A stretch of DNA of 35,947 bases, from positions 1-35,947 of the forward strand of contig JAIXOZ010000031.1 of NCBI GenBank assembly GCA_027486495.1. The letters are read 5' to 3'. Below are positions 7,687 to 16,173 of this stretch, piece by piece. The notes beneath the pieces were generated by a model, which saw only the letters and a program-made list of their open reading frames with translations, searched no databases and had not been told where the DNA came from. Numbering within the stretch: position 1 is the first letter of the stretch; each line of letters begins with the position of its first letter. The translations under genes were made by a program, and so were the position numbers. This DNA comes from Comamonadaceae bacterium. Its GTDB lineage: Bacteria; Pseudomonadota; Gammaproteobacteria; Burkholderiales; Burkholderiaceae_C.

Positions 7687-8436
7687 ATGTTCTTCACGTC
7701 AGTTCAGCCGCGCAAACGGTCTCAGGACGGGGTCGAGAATCCTTTCTGGATTTCTTATTCAGACTTGATGACCGCATTGATGGTGCTTTTTTTAGTGGCC
7801 ATGGTTGCGGCCTTGCTGGGCGTCACGCAAGGCGTACGAAAAATGGACCAGACGCGCCTGACACGCGATGCTGGGATAGAAACTTGCTTGGCCGATCTGC
7901 AAACCCGCATACAGCGCCCTGAATTCAAAGGGGTTCAACTGCGCGGCCAAACCCTGGACTTCGGTACATTGGCTGAATTTGGCAAAGACAGCAATGCGCT
8001 TGAGAGCCAACGCATGGAATTTTTGCGGCGCTTAGTGCCCCAAATTCTAGACACAGCCCGCAGCCCTTCCTGCCAAGCTTGGCTCAAACGGTTTGTGTTG
8101 GAAGGCTATGCCAGCCCCGAAGGTGCTTACCTTTACAACCTCAACCTCAGCTTGGAGCGATCGCAACGTGTGCTGTGCGTGCTGCTGGACGCCAAAGCAC
8201 CGGACGCGCCCAGCCAGAACGACCGCAAGGCCATCAGGGAAATGTTTTTTGTGGGTGGGTCCTCGTTCAACTCGGCGATCTTGAACAATCCCGAAAAAAG
8301 CCGCCGTGTTGAATTGCGCTTGGAATTCAAGGACCTGAAAAAAACCTGCAGCCCTAAAGCGGCTGACTGCGAACCCGAAGAATCTACCCCTATCTCTTGG
8401 GACGACGACTTCAAATGCCCCGTGAGCAGTCGATGA
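7687..8436 (+). CDS. ZorB-like MotB/OmpA-family stator partner
   Basis: There is a short cytoplasmic N-terminus, then NPFWISYSDLMTALMVLFL, a single membrane helix starting near residue 20. Asp26 sits where MotB, ExbD and ZorB carry the ion-binding aspartate. The periplasmic part ends in an OmpA-like peptidoglycan-binding domain, with LDFGTLAEFGKDSNAL near 95-110 and LEGYASPEGAYLYN-LSLERSQRV near 138-163. Several cysteines lie in the periplasmic region, including three in the acidic C-terminal tail (KKTC, ADCEPEE, KCPV), so disulfides are likely. The start abuts the stop of the ZorA-like gene, typical of a stoichiometric pair. The pair should form an inner-membrane motor that couples ion flow to movement or force at the cell wall. 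Zorya's other components (ZorC, ZorD or ZorE) are not present next to it. Confidence 0.82.
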   Translation: MFFTSVQPRKRSQDGVENPFWISYSDLMTALMVLFLVAMVAALLGVTQGVRKMDQTRLTRDAGIETCLADLQTRIQRPEFKGVQLRGQTLDFGTLAEFGKDSNALESQRMEFLRRLVPQILDTARSPSCQAWLKRFVLEGYASPEGAYLYNLNLSLERSQRVLCVLLDAKAPDAPSQNDRKAIREMFFVGGSSFNSAILNNPEKSRRVELRLEFKDLKKTCSPKAADCEPEESTPISWDDDFKCPVSSR

Positions 8437-8498
8437 CCTTCGGTGCGCTGGCGATGGACATCGACCGCAGTCGGGCTTTTGCCAAGGGCAGACGCTGA
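8433..8498 (+). CDS. Possible 21-residue micro-ORF coupled to the ZorB-like stop (uncertain)
   Basis: An ATG overlaps the ZorB-like stop in the classic ATGA arrangement and opens a 21-codon frame (MTFGALAMDIDRSRAFAKGRR). No homologous family is recognised and there is no clear ribosome-binding site other than coupling. It may be chance; it is listed because it fills most of the short gap before the convergent rsmE gene. Confidence 0.15.
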   Translation: MTFGALAMDIDRSRAFAKGRR

Positions 8499-8515
8499 CA
8501 GAAATTCAAGATGAT

Positions 8516-9238
8516 TTAGGCTGCAGCGTTCTGTTCTTGGGCGCAAACAGCCAACACCGCCAGAGGTGCTGTCTCGGCGCGCAACACGCGCGGCCCCAGC
8601 GAAACCGGGGTGAATCCTGCGGCCAATGCGGCGCTTTCTTCCCCTGGGCTTAGGCCGCCTTCGGGGCCGCTCAACACGGTCACTGGTGCCTGGCTGGTTT
8701 GGCGAGGTAGGGGTTGCGTGCCCTCGGACAAGGACAAGACCCAACGCTCGCCAGGCGCGGACCTTTTCAGCCATTCGGTCAGCGTCACGGCCAGGTGGAT
8801 GCTGGGCACCCGGTTGCGCCCGCACTGCTCGGCCGCTGCCACGGCCACGCCCTGCCAGTGCGCCAGTTTTTTCTCGGCCCGCTCGCCTTTGAGCTTGAGC
8901 ACACTGCGCTCGGCCACCAAGGGCGTGATGCTGGCCACGCCCAGCTCGGTGGCTTTTTCGACCAGCCAGTCCATGCGCTCGTTGGCGGTGATGCCGGCCA
9001 GCAGGTGCACGGCGCGGGAGGCTTCGCGTTCCACCGCGCGGTGCGCCCCCACCTCCACCTCCACATCGCTGCGGCCCATCCGGGTCACGGTGGCGTCAAA
9101 CTCGCCGCCTTCACCGTTGAACAAGGTGATGACATCGCCGGGCTGCATGCGCAGCACCTGCACATGGCGGGCGGCACCCGCAGGCAAGCTGAGCGCCAGG
9201 CCTGTGGACAAAGGGGCGGGGCAAAAAAAGCGCGGCAT
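8516..9238 (-). CDS. rsmE: 16S rRNA (uracil(1498)-N(3))-methyltransferase
   Basis: RsmE methylates U1498 in the decoding region of 16S rRNA. The protein begins MPRFFCP and has an N-terminal PUA-like part (residues about 1-70), then a SPOUT knot domain. The SPOUT motifs are LVEKATELGV near the middle, LSGPEGGLSPGE, and SLGPRVLRAETAPLAVL, which forms the SAM-binding knot. The 240-residue length is normal with ATG 9238; the frame continues upstream but overlaps amgK. Only 2 nt separate its start from the amgK stop at 9241, so the two genes are probably co-transcribed, amgK first. Confidence 0.95.
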   Translation of the reverse strand: MPRFFCPAPLSTGLALSLPAGAARHVQVLRMQPGDVITLFNGEGGEFDATVTRMGRSDVEVEVGAHRAVEREASRAVHLLAGITANERMDWLVEKATELGVASITPLVAERSVLKLKGERAEKKLAHWQGVAVAAAEQCGRNRVPSIHLAVTLTEWLKRSAPGERWVLSLSEGTQPLPRQTSQAPVTVLSGPEGGLSPGEESAALAAGFTPVSLGPRVLRAETAPLAVLAVCAQEQNAAA

Positions 9239-9240
9239 GT

Positions 9241-10368
9241 TCACATGCGCCCGTAAGCAAAACCGACTTGGGGCGTGGTGCCTTCGATCTCGTCGATCAA
9301 TTTGAGCAGCGGGCCCAGCTCGCGGTAGCGGTCGCAGATGCTGCGGATGTAGTGAATGAAACGCGGCGCATCGGCCAGGTACTTGGGCTTGCCATCGCGC
9401 AGGGTCAGGCGCGCAAAAATGCCGGCCACTTTGAGGTGACGCTGCAGGCCCATCCACTCCACGGCACGGTAGAACGCGCCAAAGTCGCTGTGCCAGTCTT
9501 CAAAGTCCATCAGCCCCGCTTTGCGGGCTTTTTCCCAGTAGCGGATGGTGATGTCGAGCACAAAGTCTTCGTCCCAGGTGAGGAAGGCGTCGCGCATCAG
9601 GCTGGCGATGTCGTAGCTGATGGGGCCGTAGACCGCGTCCTGGAAATCCAGCACGCCCAGCTGCGCACTGCCGCCCAAAGGCATCATCAGGTTGCGCGGC
9701 ATGAAGTCGCGGTGCACATACACACTGGGCGCAGCCAGGTTGCGCTGCACGATCAGGGCAAAGGCTTTGTCGAACACCTCGCGCTGTGCGCCTTGCAGTT
9801 GCACACCCCGGTGCTGGGCCAAATACCAGTCGGGAAACAGGCTCAGTTCGCGGTGCAGCAAAGCCGCGTCATAGGGCGGCAGCACGCCGGGGCGCGACGC
9901 GAGCTGCCACTGCACCAGCGTGTCCACCGCCTGCATGTACAGGTCGTGGTTGGCCAGTGGGCGCTCGGGGTCGATGGCCGACATCATGGTGGCGTCGCCC
10001 AGATCACTCAGCAGCATGAAACCGTGGGTTTCGTGCCAATCCAACACCTCGGGGGCGTTCAGGCCCGCCGATGTCATCAAGGCGGCGATGCGCACGAAGG
10101 GCTCGGAGTTTTCCTTCTCGGGGGGTGCGTCCATGACGATTCGGCTGCCGCCGTCCCCACTGTCCACCCGCAGGTAGCGGCGAAAGCTGGCGTCGGCCGA
10201 GGCCACGCGCAAGGATTCGGTTGCAAGGCCTTGGGATGGGGCCAAAGTGGACAACCAATGGTCAAAAAGCGCCTTTCGGGCCGGATCTTTCCAGCTGACG
10301 CTGTCGGCTTGGCTTGGGTTGGTGGCTGAAATGGTGGGCTGGGTGGGGTGGCTCATGGATAATCGCAT
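9241..10368 (-). CDS. amgK: Anomeric MurNAc/GlcNAc kinase (APH-fold phosphotransferase)
   Basis: AmgK phosphorylates the anomeric carbon of MurNAc (and GlcNAc) so that MurU can turn it into UDP-MurNAc, a peptidoglycan recycling route that bypasses fosfomycin-sensitive de novo synthesis. The aminoglycoside-phosphotransferase fold is visible. ASADASFRRYLRV forms the N-lobe nucleotide loop, VHRDFMPRNLM is the catalytic loop, and VLDFQDAVYGPISYDIASL carries the metal-binding aspartate. Starts at ATG 10368 (375 residues) and ATG 10356 (371 residues, MSHPTQ) are both possible. It is divergent from lptD, as in the pseudomonad amgK/lptD neighbourhood. The partner nucleotidyltransferase MurU is also in this window, about 10 kb away. 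Confidence 0.88.
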   Translation of the reverse strand: MRLSMSHPTQPTISATNPSQADSVSWKDPARKALFDHWLSTLAPSQGLATESLRVASADASFRRYLRVDSGDGGSRIVMDAPPEKENSEPFVRIAALMTSAGLNAPEVLDWHETHGFMLLSDLGDATMMSAIDPERPLANHDLYMQAVDTLVQWQLASRPGVLPPYDAALLHRELSLFPDWYLAQHRGVQLQGAQREVFDKAFALIVQRNLAAPSVYVHRDFMPRNLMMPLGGSAQLGVLDFQDAVYGPISYDIASLMRDAFLTWDEDFVLDITIRYWEKARKAGLMDFEDWHSDFGAFYRAVEWMGLQRHLKVAGIFARLTLRDGKPKYLADAPRFIHYIRSICDRYRELGPLLKLIDEIEGTTPQVGFAYGRM

Positions 10369-10433
10369 TTTACTAAGCTCGCAACAGGCGCTTTGCCCGT
10401 CGTTCTCGCGTCTTCCAACCCTGTCCCTTCGCC

Positions 10434-12905
10434 GTGCTCCTTTCTCCCGTCCCATGCTCAAAGCCCACAGTGGCCCATGTCCCTTTGAGGGCGGTGGTGT
10501 GGGCGGTGCTGTTTGTGGTGCACGGTGTCACGCTGGGTGGGGCTCAGGGTGAGGTGCAAGCCCAAACCCTGACGCCCACGCAGGCCGCACCCGCAGCCCC
10601 TTGGCCGGGCCTGGTCTTGCGCAGCAGTCCTCTGCTGGAAGAAGCCATCTCGCCTCGTCAGGAACAAGAGGGGGCGATCTATTTGCAAGGCCAGCGCTTG
10701 CGCGTGCGACCCGATTTGGACATGGTGATTGATGGCGAGGCCAGCATTCGCAAACCTGGCGTGAGCATCCAGGCGGGTCAACTTTTCTTTGACCAAAGCC
10801 AGGACGAGGTCGAGGCCACGGGCCAGGTGCGTCTGAGTCGACCGGGCAGTTTGTTGACCGGCCCCAAGCTCAAATTGAAGGTTGACAGTTTCCAGGGCAC
10901 GCTGACGGAGCCCACTTTTGAACTTTACAAAAGCGGGGCCTATGGGCAGGCGGCGCAGATCGAGTTTGTCGATGACCAGCGTGCCATCGTGCGCGAGGCC
11001 AGCTACACCACCTGCAGGCGCACCCCCGGACCAGAATGGTTGCCGTCTTGGGTCCTCAAAGCCACCCGATTGAATCTGGACGAGGAAGAGTCGACGGTGC
11101 GGGCCGAGGGCGTGCAACTGCGCTTTCATGACGTGCCGGTACTGGGCATTCCTGCTGTCACTTTCCCGTTGACCACCGAGCGCAAGTCGGGCCTGTTGCC
11201 GCCCGTGGTGGGCATCACCACCAACAATGGGGTGGAGTTGGCCCAGCCCTACTATTTCGACATCGCCCCCAACCGCGACGCCACCGTCACCACCCACCTC
11301 ATGAGCAAACGTGGTGTGGCGGTGGACACCGAATTCCGTTATTTAGAGCGCGATTACAGCGGTCAAGCCCGGCTGAACTTGATGCCCAAGGACAGCCTGC
11401 GCGACCAGGCCCGCTGGGGTTGGTCCAGCCAGCACAACGGCAGTTTCGATTCCGGTCTGGACAGCGTGGGGCGTATTGGCTTGGGCCTGAATCTGAACAG
11501 GGTCGGCGATGATAACTATTGGCGGGATTTCCCACGCTCAGGTCTGGTGCTGACCCAGCGGCTTCTTCCCTCAACAGGGGTCTTGAGTTGGAGCCGAGGC
11601 AACTTGAGCATGAGCGCTCAAGTTCAGCGCTGGCAAACCCTGCAAGACATCACTGCGCCCATCACCCCGCCCTATGACCGCGCACCCCAAATCGGACTGC
11701 GCTACGTGCAGTGGCAGGCCGATGGCCTGGATTGGTCGGTGCAGGCCGACACCACACGTTTTGAGGCCAGCTACGACCGCATCCCGCTGGACTCCTTGGC
11801 CGTGCGTCCCGTTCCGCGTAATGGCGAGCGCAGCTTTGTGCTGGCGCAAGTCAGCCGCCCCTGGATTCGCCCTTGGGGTTTTGTGACGCCCAAGCTGCAA
11901 ATGCACGCTACCCGTTACCAACTCGACCAGGCGCTGAACTCGGGTGAGCGCTCGGCCAACCGGGTTTTGCCCACCATCTCATTGGATTCGGGCTTGGTTT
12001 ATGAGCGCGAGACCCAGTGGTTTGGCCGGGGCGTCACGCAAACCCTCGAGCCACGCGCCTTTTATGCCCGCACACCGTTTCGAGACCAAAGCCTTTTGCC
12101 GGTCTACGACACGGGCCCCACCGATTTCAATTTGTCCACCATTTACAGCGAAAACATTTATGTCGGTCAGGATCGCTTGGTGGACAACGATGCTTTGACC
12201 CTGGGCGTGACCAGTCGGTTTTTTGATGCCAACAACGGTGCTGAAATGCTGCGTGTGGGCATTGCCCAGCGCATCCGTTTTTCTAAGCAGCAAGTGGTGC
12301 TTCCTGGCCAGAGCGCTGCCGATGCGGGCCTGAGTGATTTGTTGCTGGGCGGGGGGGTGCGCTGGGACGACCGTTGGGCGCTCGATGCCACGGTGCAGAT
12401 CAACAGCCAGACCGACCGCGTCAGCCGCAGCACCTTGCAAGGCCGCTACAGCCCCAGCCCATACCGAGTATTGAATGCGGCTTATCGTTTGAACCAGGGT
12501 GTGAGTGAGCAGATCGATCTCGGATGGCAATGGCCATTGGGCGACTTGCTGGGTCGGCGCGATGCGGCGGCCGAAAGCGCCTGGACGCGCACATCCGGCC
12601 AAGGGATGGGTCCTGACCGCTGGTACAGCGTGGGCCGCCTGAACTTCAGCCTGACCGAAGGCCGCATGGTCGACAGCCTTTTGGGTCTGGAATACGATGG
12701 CGGCTGCTGGATAGGCCGCATCGCTTTCGAGCGCATCCAGAGTACTGTAAGCACCGCGACCAGCCGTTTGCTGTTCCAACTTGAATTCATTGGGCTGGCC
12801 CGTGTCGGGGCCAGCCCACTCAATGCCCTGCGCAACAACATTCCCCGATACCAGAACTTGCGAGATTCCACCGTTGAACCGAGCCGCTTCCAGCACTATG
12901 AATAA
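10434..12905 (+). CDS. lptD: LPS-assembly protein LptD (outer-membrane)
   Basis: LptD with LptE inserts lipopolysaccharide into the outer leaflet of the outer membrane. GTG 10434 gives 823 residues; GTG 10470 is an alternative start. A hydrophobic leader ending near QAQ/T at residue 45 fits a signal peptide. The OstA/LptA-like jellyroll follows (residues about 80-210: AIYLQGQRLRVRPDLDMVIDG, ATGQVRLSRPGSLLTG), then the 26-strand barrel domain beginning with FPLTTERKSGLLPPVVG. Mature cysteines are few: Cys194 (SYTTCR) and Cys758 (GGCWIG) could make the interdomain disulfide known for LptD. The gene is the first of lptD-surA-rsmA and overlaps surA by 8 nt. SurA is the chaperone that folds LptD, so the linkage is functional. 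Confidence 0.95.
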   Translation: MLLSPVPCSKPTVAHVPLRAVVWAVLFVVHGVTLGGAQGEVQAQTLTPTQAAPAAPWPGLVLRSSPLLEEAISPRQEQEGAIYLQGQRLRVRPDLDMVIDGEASIRKPGVSIQAGQLFFDQSQDEVEATGQVRLSRPGSLLTGPKLKLKVDSFQGTLTEPTFELYKSGAYGQAAQIEFVDDQRAIVREASYTTCRRTPGPEWLPSWVLKATRLNLDEEESTVRAEGVQLRFHDVPVLGIPAVTFPLTTERKSGLLPPVVGITTNNGVELAQPYYFDIAPNRDATVTTHLMSKRGVAVDTEFRYLERDYSGQARLNLMPKDSLRDQARWGWSSQHNGSFDSGLDSVGRIGLGLNLNRVGDDNYWRDFPRSGLVLTQRLLPSTGVLSWSRGNLSMSAQVQRWQTLQDITAPITPPYDRAPQIGLRYVQWQADGLDWSVQADTTRFEASYDRIPLDSLAVRPVPRNGERSFVLAQVSRPWIRPWGFVTPKLQMHATRYQLDQALNSGERSANRVLPTISLDSGLVYERETQWFGRGVTQTLEPRAFYARTPFRDQSLLPVYDTGPTDFNLSTIYSENIYVGQDRLVDNDALTLGVTSRFFDANNGAEMLRVGIAQRIRFSKQQVVLPGQSAADAGLSDLLLGGGVRWDDRWALDATVQINSQTDRVSRSTLQGRYSPSPYRVLNAAYRLNQGVSEQIDLGWQWPLGDLLGRRDAAAESAWTRTSGQGMGPDRWYSVGRLNFSLTEGRMVDSLLGLEYDGGCWIGRIAFERIQSTVSTATSRLLFQLEFIGLARVGASPLNALRNNIPRYQNLRDSTVEPSRFQHYE

Positions 12906-14259
12906 ACACCTGTTTCCTGTTCGTGCCTTGTGGGCCGCCTGCGCCTCTGTCTGCCTGTCCGCGGCGTGGCTGCCGCTGAATGCCTCTGCCCAAGGCCCGG
13001 CCCCCGCAACTGAGCGCACTGCGGTGATTCGTTCGGCCGATTTCATCGTCGCTGTGGTCAATTCCGAACCCGTGACCAACAAAGAGGTGCAAACCCTGGG
13101 CCAACGCCTGCAGCGTGAAGCACAGGCGCAAGGCCGCCCGCTCGATGCCTCCGAGGCCAAGAAGCTGGCGTTGGAGCAACTCATCAACGACAAGGCTCAG
13201 ATCCAGCAAGCCCGTGACGCGGGCATCGTGATCGACAATGAAGCTCTGGATCAGGCCGAGGCCAACTTGGCCAGCAACAACCAGCTCACGCGCGAAGCCT
13301 TGCGCCAGCGTTTGCAGCAAGACGGCGTGTCCCTGAGCACCTTTCGCGAACAGCTGCGTAACCAGTTGCTGCTGACCCGCGTGCGCGAGCGCGAGGTCGA
13401 AGCGCGCATTCGCATCAGCGACATCGAGGTCGAGCAGTTTTTGCAAGAGCAACTTAGGGCCCAAGCCGCACGCGCCCCGGCCGATCTGAATCTGGCCATG
13501 ATCCTGATCGCCGTGCCCGAGAACAGCACAGCAGAACAAATCAGGCCGTTGGAGGCCCAAGCGCGTGATGTGGCCCGTCGCGCACGCAGTGGCGAAAATT
13601 TTGCCGAGTTGGCGAAGACGTTCTCGCAAACGGCCGACCGAGGGGCCAATGGTGGGGCGTTTGGTTTACGCCCGGCCGACCGTTACCCCGATCTGTTTGT
13701 GCAGGCTGTTGCGGCATTGCCTGTGGGGGGTGTGTCTGAGGTGTTTCGCTCGGGTGCGGGTTTTCATGTGCTCAAAGTCCTGGAGCGCCAGCAGGCACCC
13801 GCCACCTTGATGGTCACCCAAACTCGTGCGCGGCACATCTTGCTGCGCCTGAGTCCACAACTGACCCAGGCTCAGGCGCTGGCGCAGCTGAGCGCCTTGC
13901 GTCAAGACATCGTCGCGGGCAAGGCCGATTTTGCGCAAGCAGCCAAACGTCTTTCGCAAGACGGCAGCGCGGTTGAGGGTGGCGATCTGGGCTGGGCCAG
14001 CCCGGGCATGTTCGTGCCAGAGTTCGAGCAGACCATGAACCGCCTGCGCCCCGGTCAGGTGGCCGAGCCGCTGGTCTCGCGCTTCGGGGTACACCTGATC
14101 GAGGTGACCGATCGGCGTGATGCCCCCATGAGCGATGCCGAGCAACGCACACTGGCTCGCAATGTTTTGCGTGAGAAGAAACTCGACGAAGCCTATGTGA
14201 CCTGGGCCGAAGATGTCCGCGGCCGCGCCTACGTCGAGATGCGCGAACCTGTCCAATGA
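12898..14259 (+). CDS. surA: Periplasmic chaperone / peptidyl-prolyl isomerase SurA
   Basis: SurA escorts outer-membrane proteins, including LptD, through the periplasm. ATG 12898 overlaps the lptD stop. The N-terminus is a typical signal peptide ([19 protein letters not shown]..., likely cleaved after NASA/Q near residue 32). The SurA N-terminal chaperone domain (about 45-190) contains [15 protein letters not shown]. Two parvulin domains follow: about 195-290 ([17 protein letters not shown]) and about 310-415 ([25 protein letters not shown]). The second has the more complete parvulin signature. The length of 453 residues is normal. The stop overlaps the rsmA start as ATGA. Confidence 0.95.
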   Translation: MNKHLFPVRALWAACASVCLSAAWLPLNASAQGPAPATERTAVIRSADFIVAVVNSEPVTNKEVQTLGQRLQREAQAQGRPLDASEAKKLALEQLINDKAQIQQARDAGIVIDNEALDQAEANLASNNQLTREALRQRLQQDGVSLSTFREQLRNQLLLTRVREREVEARIRISDIEVEQFLQEQLRAQAARAPADLNLAMILIAVPENSTAEQIRPLEAQARDVARRARSGENFAELAKTFSQTADRGANGGAFGLRPADRYPDLFVQAVAALPVGGVSEVFRSGAGFHVLKVLERQQAPATLMVTQTRARHILLRLSPQLTQAQALAQLSALRQDIVAGKADFAQAAKRLSQDGSAVEGGDLGWASPGMFVPEFEQTMNRLRPGQVAEPLVSRFGVHLIEVTDRRDAPMSDAEQRTLARNVLREKKLDEAYVTWAEDVRGRAYVEMREPVQ

Positions 14260-15035
14260 AGCACATCGCCCGAAAACGCTTTGGCCAGCACTTCCTGACG
14301 GATGGCGGCATCATCGATGCCATCGTGGACGCCATCGCCCCGGTCGCCGGTCAGCCCATGGTCGAAATCGGCCCCGGTCTGGCAGCGCTCACGCAGCCCC
14401 TGGTCGAACGCCTGGGGCATCTGACGGTGATTGAGCTCGACCGTGATTTGGCCGTGCGCTTGCGCGAACACCCGCAGCTGTCGGTGGTCGAGTCGGATGT
14501 GCTCAAAGTTGACTTTAGGGCGCTGGCGGCGCAAATGCTGGACAAGGCCTCGGCGCCCCCATTGAGCAAAATCCGGGTGGTTGGCAATCTGCCCTACAAC
14601 ATTTCCACGCCCATCTTGTTCCATTTGCTGGAGCAGGTCGACGTGATCGAAGACCAGCACTTCATGCTGCAAAAAGAAGTGATTGACCGCATGGTGGCCC
14701 AGCCTTCTACTTCGGACTACAGCCGCCTGTCGGTCATGCTGCAGTGGCGTTATGACATGGCCAATGTGCTGTTTGTACCGCCCGAGAGTTTTGATCCACC
14801 CCCGCGTGTGGACAGCGCCGTGGTGCGCATGGTGCCCTTGGCCCAGCCGCCTGCAGTCAATGTCAAAACCCTTGAAACCCTGGTGCAGGTGGCCTTTAGC
14901 CAGCGCCGTAAGATTTTGCGCAACACCTTGGGCAAGTGGCTCGATGAAAAGGCTTTTGCCGGACAGTTTGATTTACAGCGCCGCGCTGAAGAGGTGCCCG
15001 TAGCTGAGTTCGTGGCTTTGGCCCAGGTCGTCTGA
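14256..15035 (+). CDS. rsmA: 16S rRNA (adenine(1518)/(1519)-N6)-dimethyltransferase
   Basis: RsmA (KsgA) dimethylates A1518 and A1519 near the 3' end of 16S rRNA as a late step of 30S maturation. The N-terminus [13 protein letters not shown] is the family signature. Motif [15 protein letters not shown], the LDRDL-type acidic site (ELDRDLAV) and the catalytic motif [11 protein letters not shown] are present, and the C-terminal helical domain includes [12 protein letters not shown]. At 259 residues it has normal length. ATG 14256 overlaps the surA stop (ATGA). The gene pdxA, which lies between surA and rsmA in enteric bacteria and pseudomonads, is absent here. A strong terminator follows 28 nt after the stop. 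Confidence 0.96.
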   Translation: MKHIARKRFGQHFLTDGGIIDAIVDAIAPVAGQPMVEIGPGLAALTQPLVERLGHLTVIELDRDLAVRLREHPQLSVVESDVLKVDFRALAAQMLDKASAPPLSKIRVVGNLPYNISTPILFHLLEQVDVIEDQHFMLQKEVIDRMVAQPSTSDYSRLSVMLQWRYDMANVLFVPPESFDPPPRVDSAVVRMVPLAQPPAVNVKTLETLVQVAFSQRRKILRNTLGKWLDEKAFAGQFDLQRRAEEVPVAEFVALAQVV

Positions 15036-15062
15036 AGCGCCGGGCGGGGCTGAGCGTCAAAG

Positions 15063-15091
15063 AAAAAGCCCGTCTTGCGTACGGGCTTTTT
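15063..15091. terminator. Bidirectional intrinsic terminator after rsmA
   Basis: Arms AAAAAGCCCGT (15063-15073) and ACGGGCTTTTT (15081-15091) pair over 11 bp around a 7-nt loop. A T-run follows the GC stem on both strands. It closes lptD-surA-rsmA on the plus strand and the barnase/barstar genes on the minus strand. Confidence 0.9.
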
Positions 15092-15122
15092 CATGGGAGA
15101 CGCTTGAGCGGCTACACGAAGT

Positions 15123-15242
15123 TCATGCGGCTGCGAGCCAATACCCTGCGTTGAATGGGCTGCTCATGCGCAGCGCCAAGGGCGAGACGTCCACCAATTT
15201 GTCCGTGGGCATTTTTTCGCCGTCTTCGATCGAATCGGCCAT
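15123..15242 (-). CDS. Possible small protein, 39 residues, behind the barstar-like gene
   Basis: ATG 15242 is preceded by GAGG at a spacing of about 9 nt and opens MADSIEDGEKMPTDKLVDVS through to GYWLAAA. The frame can be extended to ATG 15326 (67 residues), which would overlap the barstar gene, but that start has no good ribosome-binding site. The protein is acidic at the N-terminus with a short hydrophobic end; no family is recognised. It lies about 60 nt after the barstar stop on the same strand and ends about 30 nt before the shared terminator. That location is what makes a short untranslated or coding transcript plausible here. Confidence 0.35.
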   Translation of the reverse strand: MADSIEDGEKMPTDKLVDVSPLALRMSSPFNAGYWLAAA

Positions 15243-15304
15243 CACGGCGTCCTCGGTTTGTGCCTCTATCGCCCGTCCTGCTTGGCTGTTTTGCGCAGAA
15301 CGGG

Positions 15305-15730
15305 CTACAGAAAAGAATAGAAGCATCGGAAGGGTATCTTCCGGTCCCCCCAGTAATCGGCCGTATCACGGAAGATGTCCAACAATTGCTCGCGGGCTTC
15401 CTTGTCAAACTTCGCGTGGGCTGGGATTTGTTCCAGCACCACCATAAAGCCCGGCTGAGGGCCCGATTTGTGCAGCGGGTCGGTCATGCAGTCGTACAAG
15501 GCGTCGAAATTCTTGCCAAAGTGAGAGGGCAACGTAAATTGAGCGCCAATCAGGTCCAACACGTCTTGTTTGCTCTGGGCTTGCGCCAAGTTGGCATACA
15601 AAAAATGGTGCCCCAAACCTTGGGCGGCTTCTTGCAAGTCGCTCACGCGGTACGCGCGAATCGACTGCACGATGTTGGACCGCACGCCCTTCAGGGGCGT
15701 ATCGTGGTCCGTGCGAATCAGCATGTCCAT
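15305..15730 (-). CDS. Barstar-family ribonuclease inhibitor
   Basis: Barstar proteins bind and block secreted guanyl-specific RNases while they are still inside the producing cell. The core matches the family: a first strand and helix with IRAYRVSDLQEAAQGLG, then LDLIGAQFTLPSHFGKNFDALYDCMTD. The hydrophobic-aromatic FGKNFDALYDCM helix carries the acidic and aromatic residues that plug the RNase active site. It has 141 residues, longer than the classic 90-residue barstar because of an N-terminal extension and a C-terminal tail (KIPFRCFYSFL). The start may be ATG 15724 (third residue) rather than 15730, since GGAG sits 6 nt upstream of 15724. It lies 29 nt downstream of the secreted RNase gene on the same strand, the arrangement expected for toxin and immunity protein. 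Confidence 0.88.
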   Translation of the reverse strand: MDMLIRTDHDTPLKGVRSNIVQSIRAYRVSDLQEAAQGLGHHFLYANLAQAQSKQDVLDLIGAQFTLPSHFGKNFDALYDCMTDPLHKSGPQPGFMVVLEQIPAHAKFDKEAREQLLDIFRDTADYWGDRKIPFRCFYSFL

Positions 15731-15759
15731 CTCCGTGGTCTCTCTTTAAAGCTAAAAAA

Positions 15760-16173
15760 TCAGGTTTTCTCGACAATCAGGCGAAAACTCGCGTAATGGT
15801 CTTCGGTGTAATAACAGGCTTTCGGGCGTGTGGGCTCTTGGCCCCCGCAGACGATGCGGCGGGGGCCTCGGTTCCGTGCCCCAGGTGTCCTGACGGTGTA
15901 TTCGCGGTAGTAACCCCGCGCATGGCGGGGCAACAAACGCTCGCGGTTACCAAAAACCGTACCGTCCTTATCGTAAGGAAATGGCCCTCCTTGGAGGATC
16001 AACTGGAAAGTTTTTTGGCCTTCGCGGGGCATCTCCGAGACCAACATGCTTGGCTGGGATTGCACCTCTTGAGAGGAACGCGCTTGTACCATGTGGGTGC
16101 AAGCCATCAAAATAAAACCCATCAGCAGGACGAACCAGCGGTGACGGGCCACGGCTTGTTGTGCCACCCTCAT
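15760..16173 (-). CDS. Secreted barnase/RNase Sa-like guanyl-specific ribonuclease
   Basis: There is a membrane-targeting leader (residues about 12-32, RHRWFVLLMGFILMACTHMVQA), then a compact RNase domain. The segment FGNRERLLPRHARGYYREYTVRTPGA is close to the N1/T1/barnase family consensus. Candidate catalytic residues are the glutamate in YREYTV, the arginine in RRIVCGG and the histidine in EDHYASF, which is the order used in barnase and RNase Sa. Two cysteines (VCGG and KACYY) could form a disulfide in the periplasm. LMAC resembles a lipobox imperfectly, so it may be lipid-anchored instead of freely secreted. The 137-residue length is normal. AAAGG precedes ATG 16173 by 9 nt. The gene is followed by its putative barstar inhibitor. 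Confidence 0.9.
   Translation of the reverse strand: MRVAQQAVARHRWFVLLMGFILMACTHMVQARSSQEVQSQPSMLVSEMPREGQKTFQLILQGGPFPYDKDGTVFGNRERLLPRHARGYYREYTVRTPGARNRGPRRIVCGGQEPTRPKACYYTEDHYASFRLIVEKT

Noticed and set aside
9268..10329. Plus-strand open frame of 353 codons opposite amgK
   Set aside because: Shadow of amgK with the same biased composition; amgK has clear kinase motifs.
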